Shown here: in pieces, positions 25,297 to 33,965 of the stretch
How positions within the stretch are numbered: the first letter of the stretch is position 1
How the letters are laid out: each line of letters starts with the position of its first letter
Source: CAWGHZ01 sp963822575
GTDB lineage: Bacteria > Pseudomonadota > Alphaproteobacteria > MPNO01 > DASWLB01
Length of the DNA stretch: 64,000 nucleotides
Reading direction: 5' to 3'
NCBI GenBank assembly: GCA_963822575.1
Contig: CAWGHZ010000004.1
Span: 496,001 to 560,000, forward strand
Notes under the pieces: generated by a model
Told to the model about the DNA's origin: nothing
The model's input: the letters and a program-made list of their open reading frames with translations, nothing else
Database searches by the model: none
Made by a program: the position numbers and the translations under genes

Positions 25297-25475
25297 AGTG
25301 CGCTCGCCGGATGAGTTGTGACACGATAGGCGCGCGCAGGCACGGCGGGGATGGTTTCTACTCCGGCTGCCCTCGATGGCTCCAGCGGCAGAGCCCCCCG
25401 CCGTGCCGACCGATCTTGACCGCTCATTACTCTGTGCGATCGATCGCTCCGTAGGGCGATGCCGGCAAGGACGGG
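25297..25475 (+). ncRNA. IS110 bridge RNA (donor- and target-guide RNA)
   Basis: Three structures follow each other. The 5' stem-loop pairs 25300-25308 with 25329-25337 (eight of nine pairs). The target loop is closed by a perfect 12-bp stem (25339-25350 with 25396-25407). The donor loop is closed by CTTG-CCG/CGG-CAAG (25415-25422 with 25463-25469). Right-target guide GCGGCAGAG (25385-25393) is complementary to core plus right flank 26696-26704. The left-target guide CTACT (25358-25362) matches 25278-25282. Left-donor guide CATTACT (25425-25431) equals the right end 26691-26697. Right-donor guide GTAGGGCG (25451-25458) is complementary to the left end 25284-25291. The exact RNA ends are estimated. 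Confidence 0.85.
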
Positions 25476-25505
25476 AGGCGCAGCAGCAACCATTCGGGGG
25501 GTCCG

Positions 25506-26684
25506 ATGAAGATATCCGTCGGCATCGACGCCGCCAAGGAAGTCCACTGGGCGGCGGCAATCGACGAAACGGCAAGGGTTCTGCTCGACCTGCGGGTCGA
25601 GAACACGCCGCAAGCGGTCGATCAGCTGATCGACCGCTTGCGCGCGCTCGACGGCGATGTCGTCGTCGGGGTCGATGTCATCGGCAGCTTCGCCGCCTTC
25701 CTCGAGGCCGCGCTGCTGGCGGCGGGCTTCCGCCTGGTCCATGTGCCCGGCCTGGTCGTCAATCGCGCGCGTCAGGGCCTGGTCGGCGGCGAGAACAAGT
25801 CCGACCCGCGCGACGCGCGCGTCATCGCCGAGCAGGTGCGCGTCCGTCCGGACCTGCGCCCCATCGAACCCGACGAGGAGGCCGCGGCCGAGCTGCGCGT
25901 GCTGACCGGCCGGCGGCGCGATCTCGTCGACGAGCAGACCCGGCGTCTGTCGCGCCTGCATGCGTCCCTGGCCGGCATCCATCCCGGCCTGGAGCGGTCG
26001 CTCGATCTCACCACCAAGGGCGCGCTGTGGCTCCTCACCCGTTACGTCACCCCGGGCGAGTTGTGCGGCGCCGGCCGCAGCAGACTGCTCAAGCATCTGC
26101 GCCGCGGCGCGGGCCTGCGCAAAATCGAGCCTCTGGCCGATGCGGCGCTTGCCGCCGCGCGGGCACAGCGCATCGCCGTGCCCGGCGAACGCGCGGTCGC
26201 AGCCGTGGTCCGCGAGCTCGCCACCGAAGCCCTCGCCGCCCGCGCGCGGATCGCCCAACTCGACCGCGAGCTGGAGGCGCTGATCGAATGCCACCCTGAC
26301 GGCGCCCTCATCCGAACCCTGCCCGGAATGGGGGTGATCCATACGGCGGAGTTCATCGCCCAGGCAGGCAATCTCAACCGCTTCCGCTCGGCCGACGCGC
26401 TCGCCGCGGCCGCAGGTCTTGCCCCCGTGCTGCGCCAGTCCGGAAAGGTTCGCTATTTGCGTCGCCCCATCGGCGGCAACAAGGCCCTCAAGCGGGTCTT
26501 CTACCGCGCCGCCTTCTGCGCCCTCGCCGACCCGCAGAGCCGCGCCTACTACGACCGCAAGCGAACCGACGGAAAAAGCCATGAACAGGCCGTCATTGCC
26601 CTCGCGCGACGACGCGTCAACGTCCTCTGGGCCATGCTTCACAATCGCCAAGCCTTCGATCCCGGCTACCGAAAAGCCGCTTGA
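25506..26684 (+). CDS. IS110 family transposase (bridge-RNA-guided recombinase)
   Basis: The 392-residue enzyme has the RuvC-like N-terminal domain with Asp8 (VGIDAAK), Asp57 (VGVDVIGS, where many relatives have Glu) and Asp100/Asp103 (SDPRDARVIA). A coiled linker spans about 130-260. The C-terminal Tnp_IS110/IS116 domain has TLPGMGVIHTAEFIAQAG and the catalytic Ser312 in LRQSGKVRY. Length and motifs match intact family members, so it is probably active. The ATG at 25506 follows a G-rich ribosome-binding site. It acts with the RNA encoded just upstream. Confidence 0.95.
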   Translation: MKISVGIDAAKEVHWAAAIDETARVLLDLRVENTPQAVDQLIDRLRALDGDVVVGVDVIGSFAAFLEAALLAAGFRLVHVPGLVVNRARQGLVGGENKSDPRDARVIAEQVRVRPDLRPIEPDEEAAAELRVLTGRRRDLVDEQTRRLSRLHASLAGIHPGLERSLDLTTKGALWLLTRYVTPGELCGAGRSRLLKHLRRGAGLRKIEPLADAALAAARAQRIAVPGERAVAAVVRELATEALAARARIAQLDRELEALIECHPDGALIRTLPGMGVIHTAEFIAQAGNLNRFRSADALAAAAGLAPVLRQSGKVRYLRRPIGGNKALKRVFYRAAFCALADPQSRAYYDRKRTDGKSHEQAVIALARRRVNVLWAMLHNRQAFDPGYRKAA

Positions 26685-26692
26685 CTGGCGCA

Positions 26693-27571
26693 TTACTCTG
26701 CCGCCGTGGCGATGACCGACGCGTCATACGGGCGCACGATCGGGTTGCCTTCGGCGAAGAGGCCGCGGCCGATCACCCATTTCTGCGTCGCCTCGTACAT
26801 CTCCTTCGTGTAGGGCTCGAACACGAGGCGCTCGCCGGGTCCGAAGCGGCGCACGTCGATCTCGGCGTGGAAGCGGCTCGGCATCTCCTTCTTGTAATAA
26901 TGCGTGTACTTGTAGGTGTGGAGGTCGATGTCGACCTGGGCGCGGCGCAGCGCCTGGAAATATTTGCGCACGTCGCCGAGGGCGGCGCGCTCGTTCACCA
27001 TCATCGCCATCATGAAGCTGGTGTCGACGATCTTGCGGAACCCGAGCGACTCCAGGAAGTAGTAGGGGCCGGAGAACACGCTGACCGCCGGCACCTCGCG
27101 GTCGTAGAGGCGCTCCAGCCGGCGGAACAGCAGCCCGTCCGCGAAGGACAGCGTGATCTCGTCCGGCGCGAGAAACTCGTCGAGCGCCTCGATGGTCGAA
27201 TAGTGGCTGCCCGACTGGTAGCCGACCGAGATCGGCACGCCGGCGAGGTCTTCCGGCCGCTTGATGGGTGACTCCGGCGCGACGAAGATTCCGCAAGGCG
27301 ACACCGAATAGACCTCGGCGTAAAGCTTCCCGTGCCCGGCTGCGGCGGCCATGTTGACCGTCCAGTGGCAGGCGCCGGAGACGTCGCAGGTGCGGCCCTT
27401 CTCGAAGGTCTGGTAGGCGCCGACCTTGTCGCCGAGGTCGTGATACTTGGCGTCGACCGAGGTGAGCTGGTCCTGGAATTCGTAGTCGAGTCCGACGTCC
27501 CGAAAGTACCCTTTCTCCTCCGCCACCCACTCGTGGAGTCGCATGTGCGGCGCGATGACGAATTTCGGCAT
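26693..27571 (-). CDS. NMT1/SsuA-like substrate-binding-domain protein without signal peptide
   Basis: The 292-residue protein has the periplasmic-binding fold of the NMT1/THI5 group: HMRLHEWVAEEKGYFRDVGLDYEF at the start and KRPEDLAGVPISVGYQSGSHYST near 120. No signal peptide or lipobox precedes it, so it may be cytosolic, a metabolic enzyme, or exported by another gene's help. The ATG at 27571 follows GGCGGAG. The stop codon TAA lies inside the IS110 right junction: the element end supplies its last base, replacing an original TAG. It is divergent from an IclR gene, its likely regulator. Confidence 0.75.
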   Translation of the reverse strand: MPKFVIAPHMRLHEWVAEEKGYFRDVGLDYEFQDQLTSVDAKYHDLGDKVGAYQTFEKGRTCDVSGACHWTVNMAAAAGHGKLYAEVYSVSPCGIFVAPESPIKRPEDLAGVPISVGYQSGSHYSTIEALDEFLAPDEITLSFADGLLFRRLERLYDREVPAVSVFSGPYYFLESLGFRKIVDTSFMMAMMVNERAALGDVRKYFQALRRAQVDIDLHTYKYTHYYKKEMPSRFHAEIDVRRFGPGERLVFEPYTKEMYEATQKWVIGRGLFAEGNPIVRPYDASVIATAAE

Positions 27572-27639
27572 GGTGTTCTCCGCCCGGGAAGTTGTATCGT
27601 ATGGCAAGACGTATTTCACGATTCGATATGGAGACGGGG

Positions 27640-28488
27640 ATGGCTGTCAACCCCAAAAGGGCGTCGGCAAAAATCGTGTCGGTGGCCGACGCCGAGCCGC
27701 CGGCGGGAAGCCGGTCGGGCGTGCAGTCGGTGACCGTCGCGGCGCGCATCCTGCGCGCCCTCGCCACCGAGGGCGGCGCGCTGCCGCTCCGCCGGCTCGC
27801 GCTCGCGACGGGGCTGTCGCGCGCCAAGGTGCACCGCTATCTGGTCAGCCTGCGCGCGGAGGGGTTGGTGGTGCAGGACGCGGAGAGCGGCATCTACCAG
27901 ATCGGCCCGACGGCCGTGACGATCGGCCTCACCGGTCTCCGGCGCCTAAGCCCGCTGCGCGAGGTGCACGACGTGCTGCCACGCCTGCGCGACCGGATCA
28001 ACGAGACGGTGACGGCCGCGGTATGGGGCGATATGGGCCCGACCATCACGGCAATCGAGGAAAGCGGCCAGCCGATCAGCATGAACGTGCGTGTCGGTTC
28101 GGTCCTGCCGGTGCTGACCACGGCGATCGGGCGGGTCTTCCTCGCCCACCTGCCGGGCTCGACGACCGGTCCGCTCGTCGACGCCGAACGGCGGAAGGGG
28201 CGCGGCAATGCCGTTCCGCCGCCGGCAGAGCGGGTCCTTGCCACGATGATCGCCGATGTCCGCGCGACGCGGCTTTCGGCGGCGCAGCCCGCCGCGGTGC
28301 CGGGCGTCGACGCCGTGGCCGCGCCGGTGTTCGACTACCGCGGCAAGATCGTGGCGGTGCTCTGCGTCGTCGCGCGGTCCGACTCGCTGCGCGCGAACTG
28401 GGATTTCATGACGGGCGCGCTGGTCGAGGCGGTCGACGCGCTGTCGAAGCAGCTCGGCCATTTCCCGAACGGGGCGGAGGGGCGCTGA
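27640..28488 (+). CDS. IclR family transcriptional regulator
   Basis: The 282-residue protein has an IclR winged helix at about 30-85 (SVTVAARILRALATEGGALPLRRLA and GLSRAKVHRYLVSL) and an effector domain through IETVTAAVWG, ending with AAPVFDYRGKIVAVLCVVAR. I chose the ATG at 27640, which has GGAG six bases upstream, over ATGs at 27628 and 27592. It lies between the divergent solute-binding-like gene and the FAD monooxygenase, four bases from the latter, and probably controls both in response to an aromatic compound. Confidence 0.87.
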   Translation: MAVNPKRASAKIVSVADAEPPAGSRSGVQSVTVAARILRALATEGGALPLRRLALATGLSRAKVHRYLVSLRAEGLVVQDAESGIYQIGPTAVTIGLTGLRRLSPLREVHDVLPRLRDRINETVTAAVWGDMGPTITAIEESGQPISMNVRVGSVLPVLTTAIGRVFLAHLPGSTTGPLVDAERRKGRGNAVPPPAERVLATMIADVRATRLSAAQPAAVPGVDAVAAPVFDYRGKIVAVLCVVARSDSLRANWDFMTGALVEAVDALSKQLGHFPNGAEGR

Positions 28489-28492
28489 GGCG

Positions 28493-30016
28493 ATGTACGA
28501 CGTCGTGATCGTGGGGTACGGGCCGACCGGCATGCTGGCCGCTATCCTGCTCGGCCGGGCCGGGCGGCGCGTCTGCGTCATCGAGCGCCACAGGACGCTC
28601 TACAACCTGCCACGTGTCGGCATCGTGCACGACGACGTGCTGCGCATGTTCCAGGAGGTCGGCATCGTCGAGCGCGTCCGGCCGGCGACGACGTTCCTGC
28701 CGATCTACGAGCTGGCGAACGGCGAGCGTGTGCTGCTCGCGAGCCGCGTGGCGGAGAACGCGACGCATGGCTGGCCGGAGTTCATCTCGGTCTACCAGCC
28801 CGCTTTCGAGGCCGAGCTCGACCGGGCGGCGAAGGCGCTGCCGAGCGTCGACGTGTTTCAGGGCGAGACGGCCGTCGCGCTCGCCCAGGACGCGGACCGG
28901 GTGACGGTGACCACGGAGGGCGATGGCGGCCGGCGTACGGTCCAAGGCCGGTACCTCATCGGCGCCGACGGCGGCAACAGCTTCGTGCGCGAGGCGCTCG
29001 GCATCGCATACGAGGATCTCGGCTTCCAGCAGGATTGGTTGGTGGTCGACGCGCGCGCGATCCGGCCCGACCCTGGCCTTCCCGCCTATCGCCAGTTCTG
29101 CGAGGTGGCGCAGCCCTGCATGACATTGCAGATGGGACCCGAGCACAGGCGCTGGTCCTTCATGATTTTTCCCGGAGAGTCGCCCGAGGAGGCGGTGAAG
29201 CCGGAGAACGTGTGGAAGCGGCTCGACCGGCCGGCGGGCGCGAGGCCGGGCGAGTTCGAGCTGATCCGAGTCGTCGCCTATGACTTCCGCTCGCTGATCG
29301 CCAGGGACTGGCGGCGCGGCCGGGTGTTTCTGGCGGGCGACGCCGCGCACCAGATGCCGCCCTATCTGGCGCAGGGGCTCTGCTCCGGCTTCCGCGACGC
29401 CCACAACCTCGCCTGGAAGCTCGACCTCGTGCTCCAAGACAAGGCTGCGCCCGCGCTCCTGGACACGTACTACGAGGAGCGCGAGCCCAATGCGCGCGCG
29501 ACGGTGGTCGAGAGCATGCGGGTCGGCCAGAACGTCATCGAGCGGGACCCGGAGAAGGCGCGGCGGCGCGACGAGACGCTGGTCGCGCTGCAGACCGAGC
29601 TGGACAGAGGGGGCAAGCCGCTGATCGCCTTCCGCGTGCCCGGCTTTCCGGCGGGGTGCATCGCCGCGGGCCGGCCCGGCGCGGGCGAGGCCTTCGTGCA
29701 GGGGCGGGTGCGCGACGGCGCGCGCGAGGGGCTGTTCGACGATTTGGCGGGGACGGGGTTCGCGCTGGTCGTGCGCGGCGGCGCGCCGGACCTGTCGCCG
29801 GAAGACCGCGCGTTCTGGGACTCGCTCGGCGGAAGGATCGTGCGGCTCGGCGCGGGCGCGATCGCGGACGCCGACGGCGCGCTCGGCGCGCAGCTCGATG
29901 CGCTCGGCTGCGACGTGCTGCTCAAAAGACCGGACAACACGATCTTCGGCGCGGGCCGCGCCGCCGAGCTGCCTGCGCTGATCGCCGATCTGCGGGGCCG
30001 GCTTGGACGGGGCTAG
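28493..30016 (+). CDS. FAD-dependent aromatic hydroxylase (MhpA-like monooxygenase)
   Basis: This is a 507-residue class A flavoprotein monooxygenase. It has GxGxxG as VGYGPTGMLAAILLGRAG at residues 7-24, the DG motif YLIGADGGNSFVRE near 160 and the GD motif GRVFLAGDAAHQMPPYLAQGLCSGFRDAHNLAWKL near 280. A thioredoxin-like C-terminal domain follows, as in 3-(3-hydroxyphenyl)propionate hydroxylase. It would hydroxylate an aromatic ring with NAD(P)H and oxygen. It is coupled to the IclR gene (four-base gap) and faces a TRAP-type binding protein gene. Confidence 0.87.
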   Translation: MYDVVIVGYGPTGMLAAILLGRAGRRVCVIERHRTLYNLPRVGIVHDDVLRMFQEVGIVERVRPATTFLPIYELANGERVLLASRVAENATHGWPEFISVYQPAFEAELDRAAKALPSVDVFQGETAVALAQDADRVTVTTEGDGGRRTVQGRYLIGADGGNSFVREALGIAYEDLGFQQDWLVVDARAIRPDPGLPAYRQFCEVAQPCMTLQMGPEHRRWSFMIFPGESPEEAVKPENVWKRLDRPAGARPGEFELIRVVAYDFRSLIARDWRRGRVFLAGDAAHQMPPYLAQGLCSGFRDAHNLAWKLDLVLQDKAAPALLDTYYEEREPNARATVVESMRVGQNVIERDPEKARRRDETLVALQTELDRGGKPLIAFRVPGFPAGCIAAGRPGAGEAFVQGRVRDGAREGLFDDLAGTGFALVVRGGAPDLSPEDRAFWDSLGGRIVRLGAGAIADADGALGAQLDALGCDVLLKRPDNTIFGAGRAAELPALIADLRGRLGRG

Positions 30017-30036
30017 GAAAAGGGGTACGGCACCGC

Positions 30037-31050
30037 TCAGCTTCCCGCGCGGATCTTCGCGATCTCCTCGCGGAACGCAGCGAGAACATGGGCGCCGTCG
30101 GGCGTTGCCTTGACCCAGTTCGCGATCACCGGCTCGATCCGCTTCCGCCAGCGCACGGCTTCCGCCGGCGCGAGCTTGTGGATGTCCTGGTTCTTCATGT
30201 GCTCGGTGGCAAGGATGTTGTCGTGCTCGGTGTCGTCGATCACGCGGTCGAACCAGTTCGTGTAGAACGTGCCGATATTGTCGTCGATCGCCTTCTTCGC
30301 CTTCCCGGTCAGCTTCTCGTAGGTCTTGTTGTTCATGATCATCGCGACGCCGGCGCCTCCCAGCGACGCGCGCAGATGGTGGTGCACGATGTCGGTCAGC
30401 TTGAACGAGACTGTCGCCGGCCAGCCGATCCCCGCACCCTCGATGGTGCCGCGCTGCAGTGCCTCGTAGACGTTGGTGATCGGCAGGGTGATCGGCGTGC
30501 CGCCGAGGGCGCGCAGCGTGTCGGCCGCGACGCGCCCCTGCACGCTGATCTTCAGCCCCTTCATGTCGGCAAGCCGGTCGACCCGCGGGACCGTATGGTA
30601 GCTGAGGTTCGCGAAGGTGCCGAAGGCGATCGGCTTCACCCGCGTCCATTCGTCCGCGATGATGCCCTTGTCGTAGAGGCGCTGCAGGGCGAGGCCGCCT
30701 TCGTGCGCGGTCTCCACCTCGAACGGCAGCGTCGAGACCAGGGTCTGGCGGAACTGGGACGAGAACGGCCCCAACACGCAGAACGCGAAGTCGGCGACCC
30801 CGTTCGCCACCCGGTCGAGCGCGTTGCGCATGCTGAGGAGCGCACCGCCCAAATACATGCGGATCGCGAGCGTGCCGTCCAATTCCTTGTTCACCTTCTG
30901 CGACCAGGGCAGCATCGCGTCGGTGTAGATGGTCGTGCTGGCGGTCGGCGTGCCGTACTTGAGCTGCAGCGGCTCGGCGGCCGAAGCGGGCCGCACCGAG
31001 ACAGAGAGCGCCGCCGCGATGCCAATCGCGGCCAGGGTTCGCGCGGTCAT
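30037..31050 (-). CDS. TRAP-type solute-binding protein (DctP family)
   Basis: The 337-residue protein has a signal peptide (residues 1-24, ending in PASA). DctP features follow: QLKYGTPTASTTIYTDAMLPWSQKV, GRVAADTLRALGGTPITLPITNVYEALQRGTIEG (the carboxylate-binding Arg near 160) and FYTNWFDRVIDDTE. The ATG at 31050 follows GGGAGGA. No DctQ/DctM membrane subunits lie beside it; the only membrane pair in the window belongs to another DctP at 47091. It should bind an organic acid in the periplasm. Confidence 0.87.
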   Translation of the reverse strand: MTARTLAAIGIAAALSVSVRPASAAEPLQLKYGTPTASTTIYTDAMLPWSQKVNKELDGTLAIRMYLGGALLSMRNALDRVANGVADFAFCVLGPFSSQFRQTLVSTLPFEVETAHEGGLALQRLYDKGIIADEWTRVKPIAFGTFANLSYHTVPRVDRLADMKGLKISVQGRVAADTLRALGGTPITLPITNVYEALQRGTIEGAGIGWPATVSFKLTDIVHHHLRASLGGAGVAMIMNNKTYEKLTGKAKKAIDDNIGTFYTNWFDRVIDDTEHDNILATEHMKNQDIHKLAPAEAVRWRKRIEPVIANWVKATPDGAHVLAAFREEIAKIRAGS

Positions 31051-31279
31051 GATCGTCCTCCCGTGATCGCACGCGCCCGCCCGTCGGGCGCGCCGTGCTG
31101 CGCCATGGCCGTTCACCGGCGCTTTTGGCGCGAATGCCTTCCCGCTGGCAGAGGCGAGTATCCCAGACCGGCCGGTGTGCGTAAACCGCCCGCGCGCGGG
31201 CGGCGCATGGGGTGTGCTACCATGGCGTGACCGCCGGCGGCGGCGTGCAGCGACGTATCGTCCATGGGGTGGATCGAGA

Positions 31280-32725
31280 ATGGCATATCGCGATCTGAGA
31301 GACGTGCTGGCGGTGCTCGAGCAGAAAGGGCGGATGCGGCGCGTCGCCAAGCCGGTCGACAAGGCGTGGGAGATCGCCTGCCTGGCGCGCTGGGCGTTCC
31401 AGGCGCTCGACGAGACCGAGCGGTTCGGCCTCCTGTTCGAGAATGTCGCGGGCTCCGACATGGCCGTCGCCACCGGCATCCTCGGCTCGTCGGCGGAGGC
31501 CTACGCGATCGCCCTCGGCATCGAGCCCGACGCGATCAACGACCGCTGGAGCGAGGCGCTGCGCCGGCCGGTCGCGCCGCGCACGGTCGATCGCGCGGCG
31601 AGCCAGGAGGTGGTGCTGACAGGCGCCGACGCCGACCTCTCCCGCCTGCCGATCCCCGTGTGGACGCCCGGCAAGGACGCGGCCCCCTACATCTCGTGCC
31701 CGGTGGTGACGCGCGACCGCGACGGCGGCGTCTACAATGTCGGCGTCTATCGCACGATGGTGCGCGACGCATCGAGCGTCGCGGTCAATCTCGGGCCGCG
31801 CCGCCACGGGCGGCGCTGCTGCGACACGTTCCTGGCGAAGGGCGAGCCGGCGCCGATCGCCTGGGTCATCGGGGCGGAGCCGGTCGTCCCCATGGCCGCG
31901 GTCGCGAATGTGCCCTACGGGGTCAGCGAGCTCGAAATCGCCGGCGGGCTGAAATCCGAGCCGGTGGACCTCGTACCCGCGAAGAGCATCGACCTGCTGG
32001 TCCCGGCCAACGCGGAAATCATCGTCGAGGCGCTGATCCATCCCGGCCAAATCGGCGAGGAGGGACCGTTCGGCGAGTTCGCGGGATTCATGGGCAGCGT
32101 CGGCCCGCGCCCGATCGCGACCATCACCGCGATCACGCACCGGAAAAAGCCGATCTATTACGGCTTCATCAGCCAGATGCCGCCGAGCGAGAGCACGGTG
32201 CTGCAGTCCATCGCCTATGCCGGGCTGATCCTGAAGCAGCTCCGCCACGATATGGGCCACGAGACCGTGCGCGACGTCTATGTCGACCGCACGTTCGGCG
32301 GCCAGATGGCGCATGGCGTCGTCGCGCTGAAGCCGCTGTTTCCGGGCCATGCCAAGCAGATCGGCCGGCTGGTCGCCGACATGACCTCGCTCAAGCGCGT
32401 GACGGTCGTGGACGAGGACGTCGACGTGCGCGATGCGGGCCATGTCGCCTGGGCGATGAATTCGCGCTTCAGCCCGGCGCGCGACACGATCCTGATCGAA
32501 GACGTGTTCGGGCTTGGCACGATCGATCCCACCCTGCGCACGGTGAACGGCGTGACGGAGATGTCGAGCAAGATCGTCTGCGACGCGACCGAGAAGAACC
32601 CGTCCGGCCCGTTCTCCCTGCCGCCGCGCGCGCTGATGGCGAAGGCGCTGGAAAGCTGGGAGGCGGCGGGGCTGCCGTCGTTCGAGGTGCCGAAGCGGGT
32701 CGAGCTGATGCTCGACCGCTCGTGA
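31280..32725 (+). CDS. UbiD family decarboxylase
   Basis: The 481-residue protein has the UbiD layout: DLRDVLAVLEQKGRMRRV at the start, LPIPVWTPGKDAAPYIS near 125, YNVGVYRTMVRD near 150, and GEEGPFGEFAGFMG near 260 with the conserved Glu residues of the active site. UbiD enzymes use prenylated FMN to (de)carboxylate aromatic or unsaturated acids. No UbiX gene, which makes the cofactor, lies in this window. The neighbouring monooxygenase and TRAP binder suggest an aromatic acid substrate. The ATG at 31280 follows GGATCGAGA. Confidence 0.87.
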   Translation: MAYRDLRDVLAVLEQKGRMRRVAKPVDKAWEIACLARWAFQALDETERFGLLFENVAGSDMAVATGILGSSAEAYAIALGIEPDAINDRWSEALRRPVAPRTVDRAASQEVVLTGADADLSRLPIPVWTPGKDAAPYISCPVVTRDRDGGVYNVGVYRTMVRDASSVAVNLGPRRHGRRCCDTFLAKGEPAPIAWVIGAEPVVPMAAVANVPYGVSELEIAGGLKSEPVDLVPAKSIDLLVPANAEIIVEALIHPGQIGEEGPFGEFAGFMGSVGPRPIATITAITHRKKPIYYGFISQMPPSESTVLQSIAYAGLILKQLRHDMGHETVRDVYVDRTFGGQMAHGVVALKPLFPGHAKQIGRLVADMTSLKRVTVVDEDVDVRDAGHVAWAMNSRFSPARDTILIEDVFGLGTIDPTLRTVNGVTEMSSKIVCDATEKNPSGPFSLPPRALMAKALESWEAAGLPSFEVPKRVELMLDRS

Positions 32726-33889
32726 TCAGCCCCAAATCTTGCGCGCCGTATCGACGATCAGATCGAGCTTGCGGCGCTGGTCGTCCCAGCCGATCTCGTT
32801 GCCGACGGCGACCGAGGCGAAGCCGCACTGCGCGGTGAGGGCGAGGTTCTCGATCGGCACGAACCGGCTCGCCTCGTCGATGCGGCGGCGCAGGGCGTCC
32901 GGGTCCTCGAGCGCCGCGATCTTGGTGGAGACCAGCCCCAGCGCAACGATCCTGTCGCGCGGCACGAAGCGCAGCGGCTCGAACCCGCCGGCGCGGTCGG
33001 TGTCGTACTCCAGCAGGAATCGGTCGTAGTCGAGGCGAGGGAAGACCCGCTCGGCGATCCGGTCGTAGCCGCCCTCGGCGTACCAGCGGCTGAAGAAATT
33101 GCCGCGGCACATGTGGAGGGCGAAGGTCACGCCGTCGCGCTTCTGGCCCGCGATCAGGGCGTTGTCGGCCGCGACGTCCTGGTCGATGGCGGCGTCGGGA
33201 TCGACGCCCCAGTCGCGCCATTCGCGCCGCCGGTCCTCGTCGGAATAGTCGAACACGTAGCGGATGGAGTCGATCTGGATGTAGGGCGTGCCGTCCGCCA
33301 CCAGCGCCGCGATCTCGCGCTGCATCGCTGCGACGAGGTCCGCGAGCGCCGCGTCGCGCGAGGCGTACACCGTGTCGGACACGCCCGGCGCCCAGTGGCG
33401 CAGGAACCAGGTCGGGCCGGGGTTGGTGATCTTGAACGCGCCCGGCGCATGCGCTTTCAGGAACGCCGCCTCCTCGCCGTTGAGCCGGCGCCTCGCGCGG
33501 ATCGGGCCGCCGATGACCGGCTGGCGCCGTTCGGCGCGGGCCGCGCCTATCGTGCCGTGCATCGGCACGACATCGGTCGCGCCGCCCTTCCAGCGCATCC
33601 GGTTCTGCGGCGCGGCGCTCCCCGCCTCGCCGGCGTCGACGAACCCTTCGAACGCGTCCAGGGGGCCGCTGAGCCAGCTTTCGCGGCGGTATTCGCCGTC
33701 GCTGAAGATCTCGAGGCCCGCGTCCTTCTGCACCTGGAGGATTTTCAGGATGGCCCGGTCGGTCGCCGCGCGCAGCGCGTCATCGGATATCCTTCCGGCG
33801 CGCCGGGCGCGGAACGCCTCGCGCAGCTCCGGCGGGCGGAGGAAGCTTCCGACGTGGTCCGCCCGGTACTGCAGCTCCGGAACCGTCAT
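32726..33889 (-). CDS. Cobalamin-independent methionine synthase (MetE C-terminal)-like protein
   Basis: The 387-residue protein matches the MetE catalytic-domain fold only: RADHVGSFLRPPELREAFRARRAG, FSDGEYRRESWLSG, IQIDSIRYVFDY, HMCRGNFFSRW and ALTAQCGFASV. His and Cys zinc ligands are present (HMC and the Cys in QCGF). It is about half the length of full MetE and may transfer methyl groups to another acceptor. A GTG three codons upstream (33898) with AGGGAA is an alternative start. It is convergent with the UbiD gene, and the stop codons abut. Confidence 0.82.
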   Translation of the reverse strand: MTVPELQYRADHVGSFLRPPELREAFRARRAGRISDDALRAATDRAILKILQVQKDAGLEIFSDGEYRRESWLSGPLDAFEGFVDAGEAGSAAPQNRMRWKGGATDVVPMHGTIGAARAERRQPVIGGPIRARRRLNGEEAAFLKAHAPGAFKITNPGPTWFLRHWAPGVSDTVYASRDAALADLVAAMQREIAALVADGTPYIQIDSIRYVFDYSDEDRRREWRDWGVDPDAAIDQDVAADNALIAGQKRDGVTFALHMCRGNFFSRWYAEGGYDRIAERVFPRLDYDRFLLEYDTDRAGGFEPLRFVPRDRIVALGLVSTKIAALEDPDALRRRIDEASRFVPIENLALTAQCGFASVAVGNEIGWDDQRRKLDLIVDTARKIWG

Positions 33890-33965
33890 TCCCGGCACTT
33901 TAACGCGTTCCCTGCGGCGCGCGCGAGGACTAAGCTCGGGCGCAATCGAATAGCGGGAGGAAGCC

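Larger units (their letters stand above)
25281..26697 (+). mobile_element. IS110-family insertion sequence with bridge RNA
   Basis: The element is about 1.41 kb, bounded by the shared core TACTC (25279-25283 and 26694-26698), with CT as the likely core dinucleotide. It has no terminal inverted repeats, as expected for IS110. The long left noncoding end folds into a guide RNA, and only 13 bp follow the transposase stop. Removing it rejoins ...GCTGGCTA-CT-CTGCCGCC..., which places a stop codon seven bases before the yciI start and rebuilds one operon. Boundaries are read from the guide matches and are good to a few bases. Confidence 0.88.

Noticed and set aside
25425..26700. The 10-bp repeat CATTACTCTG (25425-25434 and 26691-26700) as the IS110 target duplication
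   Set aside because: The left copy lies inside the guide RNA and is the left-donor guide matching the right end; the true left junction is about 145 bp further left, as the guide matches and operon reconstruction show.
27572..27639. IclR operator in the divergent promoter
   Set aside because: ATCGT and ACGAT arms are present but short and separated by a long spacer, so I could not support a specific site.
32726..33889. Full-length methionine synthase metE
   Set aside because: Only the catalytic half is present and the protein is about half the normal length, so I kept the name MetE-like.
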